This document shows, piece by piece, positions 62,186 through 64,000 of a DNA stretch of 64,000 nt (position 1 is the first letter of the stretch; each line of letters opens with the position of its first letter). The stretch covers positions 771,896 to 835,895 of the forward strand of contig CAUYUJ010015505.1 of the NCBI GenBank assembly GCA_963575745.1, read 5' to 3'. The notes under the pieces were generated by a model. The model did not search any database and had not been told where the DNA came from. It saw nothing but the letters and a program-made list of their open reading frames with translations. The DNA is from Prorocentrum cordatum (Eukaryota > Sar > Dinophyceae > Prorocentrales > Prorocentraceae). Position numbers and translations under genes: made by a program.

Positions 62186-63215
62186 CTAGTAGAACGTCGC
62201 GCATGGCCAAGAGGCGGTCGCCACCATGTGCAAGGGAACGCTGAAGGCGACAGCCAATTCGAGATCGTATCCATCGAGGGAGAGGATGAATTCTGTGGCA
62301 GAATAAACATGTGCTACTGGGGTCCCCTGGTCAAACTTCACGTCGAATCGCAAACCGCCCGATTGTACGCCCTCCCAGCGCAACGATACCCCAAGTACCT
62401 TTGTAAAGAAGACGGTCAGAAATAAACGCAAATCTCGGTGCACCAATCCCCCTCACAACTTAAACCATGAAGGGGATCAAGAGAAACGGAAAGGCAAATC
62501 TGAGGCCGGTCAGGAGCACCCCAGAACGGTCGCGGCCCAGGAGATATCATCATTGGATGTCCCAAGTCTCGGCAGGCACATCAATGCCAATAATCTACGT
62601 CCCAGAAATACACGATTGCAACTGCTCAGATGTACTCCGATAAATCCGAGAGAGAGAGAGGCAGACAAAAGACGCCGGGCAGCAATTGCACGCCGGGGTT
62701 GCCCATGGAAAGAGAGAGGGCGCGTTTCAGCGCAGCTGCGAATAAGCATCGGGCCTTCGTCATCATGCTGCGTACGTTTCGGCAGGAAATCAGTGATCGC
62801 GCTCGCGCGCATCCCCTGGCAGACCGCAGACAAGATCTGAGGATTATCTCCGATAAGCTTGCACTGGCATGCGGAGTCCGTCCTCCCCAGGCACGGAGCG
62901 AGTCCTTGTTTTTATCGCCCAAGAGAAGTCGTCGAAGTGGACCTTCCAGAACCCATCCGAAATATCAGGGGCCTGCCGAGCACGTCCAAATGCTCGCCCC
63001 AAAGAGGAGAGACAACCGCCAAGTCGCCGAGAACCGAGCCTTCTGGCTTTCCAGCGCGGGCGCCGATGCCTCGAATGAGGGGCCGGAACGGCCGTCTTGG
63101 CCCAGAGCGCCCGGAAGCCAGGTGCGCCTCCGAAGGCGTCTCCAGATCCCCTACTTCCTCCGAATCTTACCACGGGCATCTTTACGAAAGCCTTCATCAC
63201 GAATGGCGCGCTCAA
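62186..63215 (-). pseudogene. Possible reverse-transcriptase remnant of a second retroelement
   Basis: On the minus strand, PDISDGFWKVHFDDF (about 62940-62985) resembles the LDISDAFW..P motif A seen in some retroelement reverse transcriptases. About 0.5 kb further, VFFTKVLGVSLRWEGVQSGG (about 62370-62425) resembles the segment after motif C (LGVP..W.K..GG). Stops and frame changes separate them and no YADD box was found. Weak call. Confidence 0.3.
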
Positions 63216-64000
63216 TCAGGGATTCCTCAATCCTAACATCTGCGACTGCAGTGTTTGTATACGTGTGCAAAGAATCTCAGGATGGCCCAGTTGAAAAGTA
63301 AGCATATTGAGGTACGTGCATCAGTGCATCAGTGTAGGTACGAATAATCATATGGTGCCTCGCGGGCCCCCAACCGCGCGGAGCACGCATAGTCTGGCGA
63401 AGCTTCTCCAACAACGTTTCCGAGGGCGTGCGTGAGGTGGTGTTCCTTCGCTTTCTTGCAGACGTCGTGCACCATCTTCTTCCTGAGAGTCTCCATGGGG
63501 CCATCCACGTGGATTGTCTTCAACAGATGGGGCGAGATCTTGCGAAAGCAACTGCTGGTACACGCGATAACGACCAATCCAAAGAGGCACGCAGGGTTGG
63601 GCAGTGGCGGCAGGGGCGCATCTCTCAATCAACACGAGCACGGGGGTGCAGTCCGAACACTGGTAGTTCTGTAGGCGCCCCATCGTGGACTCGCGGATAG
63701 CAAGATCAGCAGGCAACGAAGAAGGAATATCAGAGTAGATGCGGTCGAACACCAAGGTCTGAGAAAAAAATGCATCGCGAATTTCACAGCGGGTATTCGG
63801 TTCATGGTAAAATTCACACCAGCGGCCACAGGGAGCCTAGACCATATTCAAATGGGACATATCGCCACAGCGAAACCCATTACCATATGGCATAAGTCTA
63901 TCTCTTTCGTCCAGAACACAGTTCCAGCCGCCCAGTATTATATAAAAGCTCGAAGTGGCCCCAAGACGAGCATTACGATTCGGAGCGAGGTAAGTGCAAG
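63216..64000. other. No gene supported
   Basis: Unique sequence. A minus-strand frame with MVHDVCKKAKEHHLTHALG (about 63410-63470) has protein-like composition but no recognised family and may belong to the same decayed retroelement. Confidence 0.3.

Overview
The window looks like nuclear DNA of a dinoflagellate. The strongest evidence is a 22-base minus-strand match at 1221-1242 to the dinoflagellate trans-spliced leader (core CCGTAGCCATTTTGGCTC), with a second copy one base different at 22217-22238. Other signs agree: small exons joined in phase by introns with GC or GA donors and AG acceptors, high GC content, very many simple and satellite repeats, and a LINE of the dinoflagellate type. 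No genus is assigned.

Layout. 1-1242: minus-strand, spliced-leader-capped, frameshifted retrocopy of a membrane protein. 1442-3833: four in-phase exons of an adenylate-kinase-9-like gene (minus). 5475-15682: a foldback-like element, made of about 90 monomers of about 108 bp in two opposed arms between short terminal inverted repeats. 17247-60193: in-phase exons of a YchF/OLA1-family ATPase (minus), if they belong to one gene, spread over about 43 kb. Inside that span lie an intact intronless seven-helix membrane protein with its own spliced-leader relic (20722-22161), TIR elements, satellites, a diverged 1.3 kb tandem duplication (42937-45520) and a degenerate 9 kb LINE on the plus strand (about 49440-58418). 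60193-64000 is mostly anonymous, with a possible minus-strand reverse-transcriptase remnant.

Most of the window is intronic or intergenic repeat. The main dispersed families are GGA/TCC and ATG/CAT trinucleotide tracts, a CCAAGAGGC family with conserved flanks, a 150-200 bp TIR element found beside exons (introner candidate), and 12, 73, 77, 81 and 108 bp tandem satellites. Many long open frames here come from repeats whose unit is a multiple of three and are not annotated as genes.

Functionally only three host proteins can be argued for: an AK9-like ciliary adenylate kinase, an OLA1-like ATPase and an orphan seven-helix protein. The two intronless copies beginning with spliced-leader relics show that mRNA has been copied back into this locus, and the LINE and TIR elements suggest how introns here grow. 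All exon models come from reading the sequence; no alignment was run.
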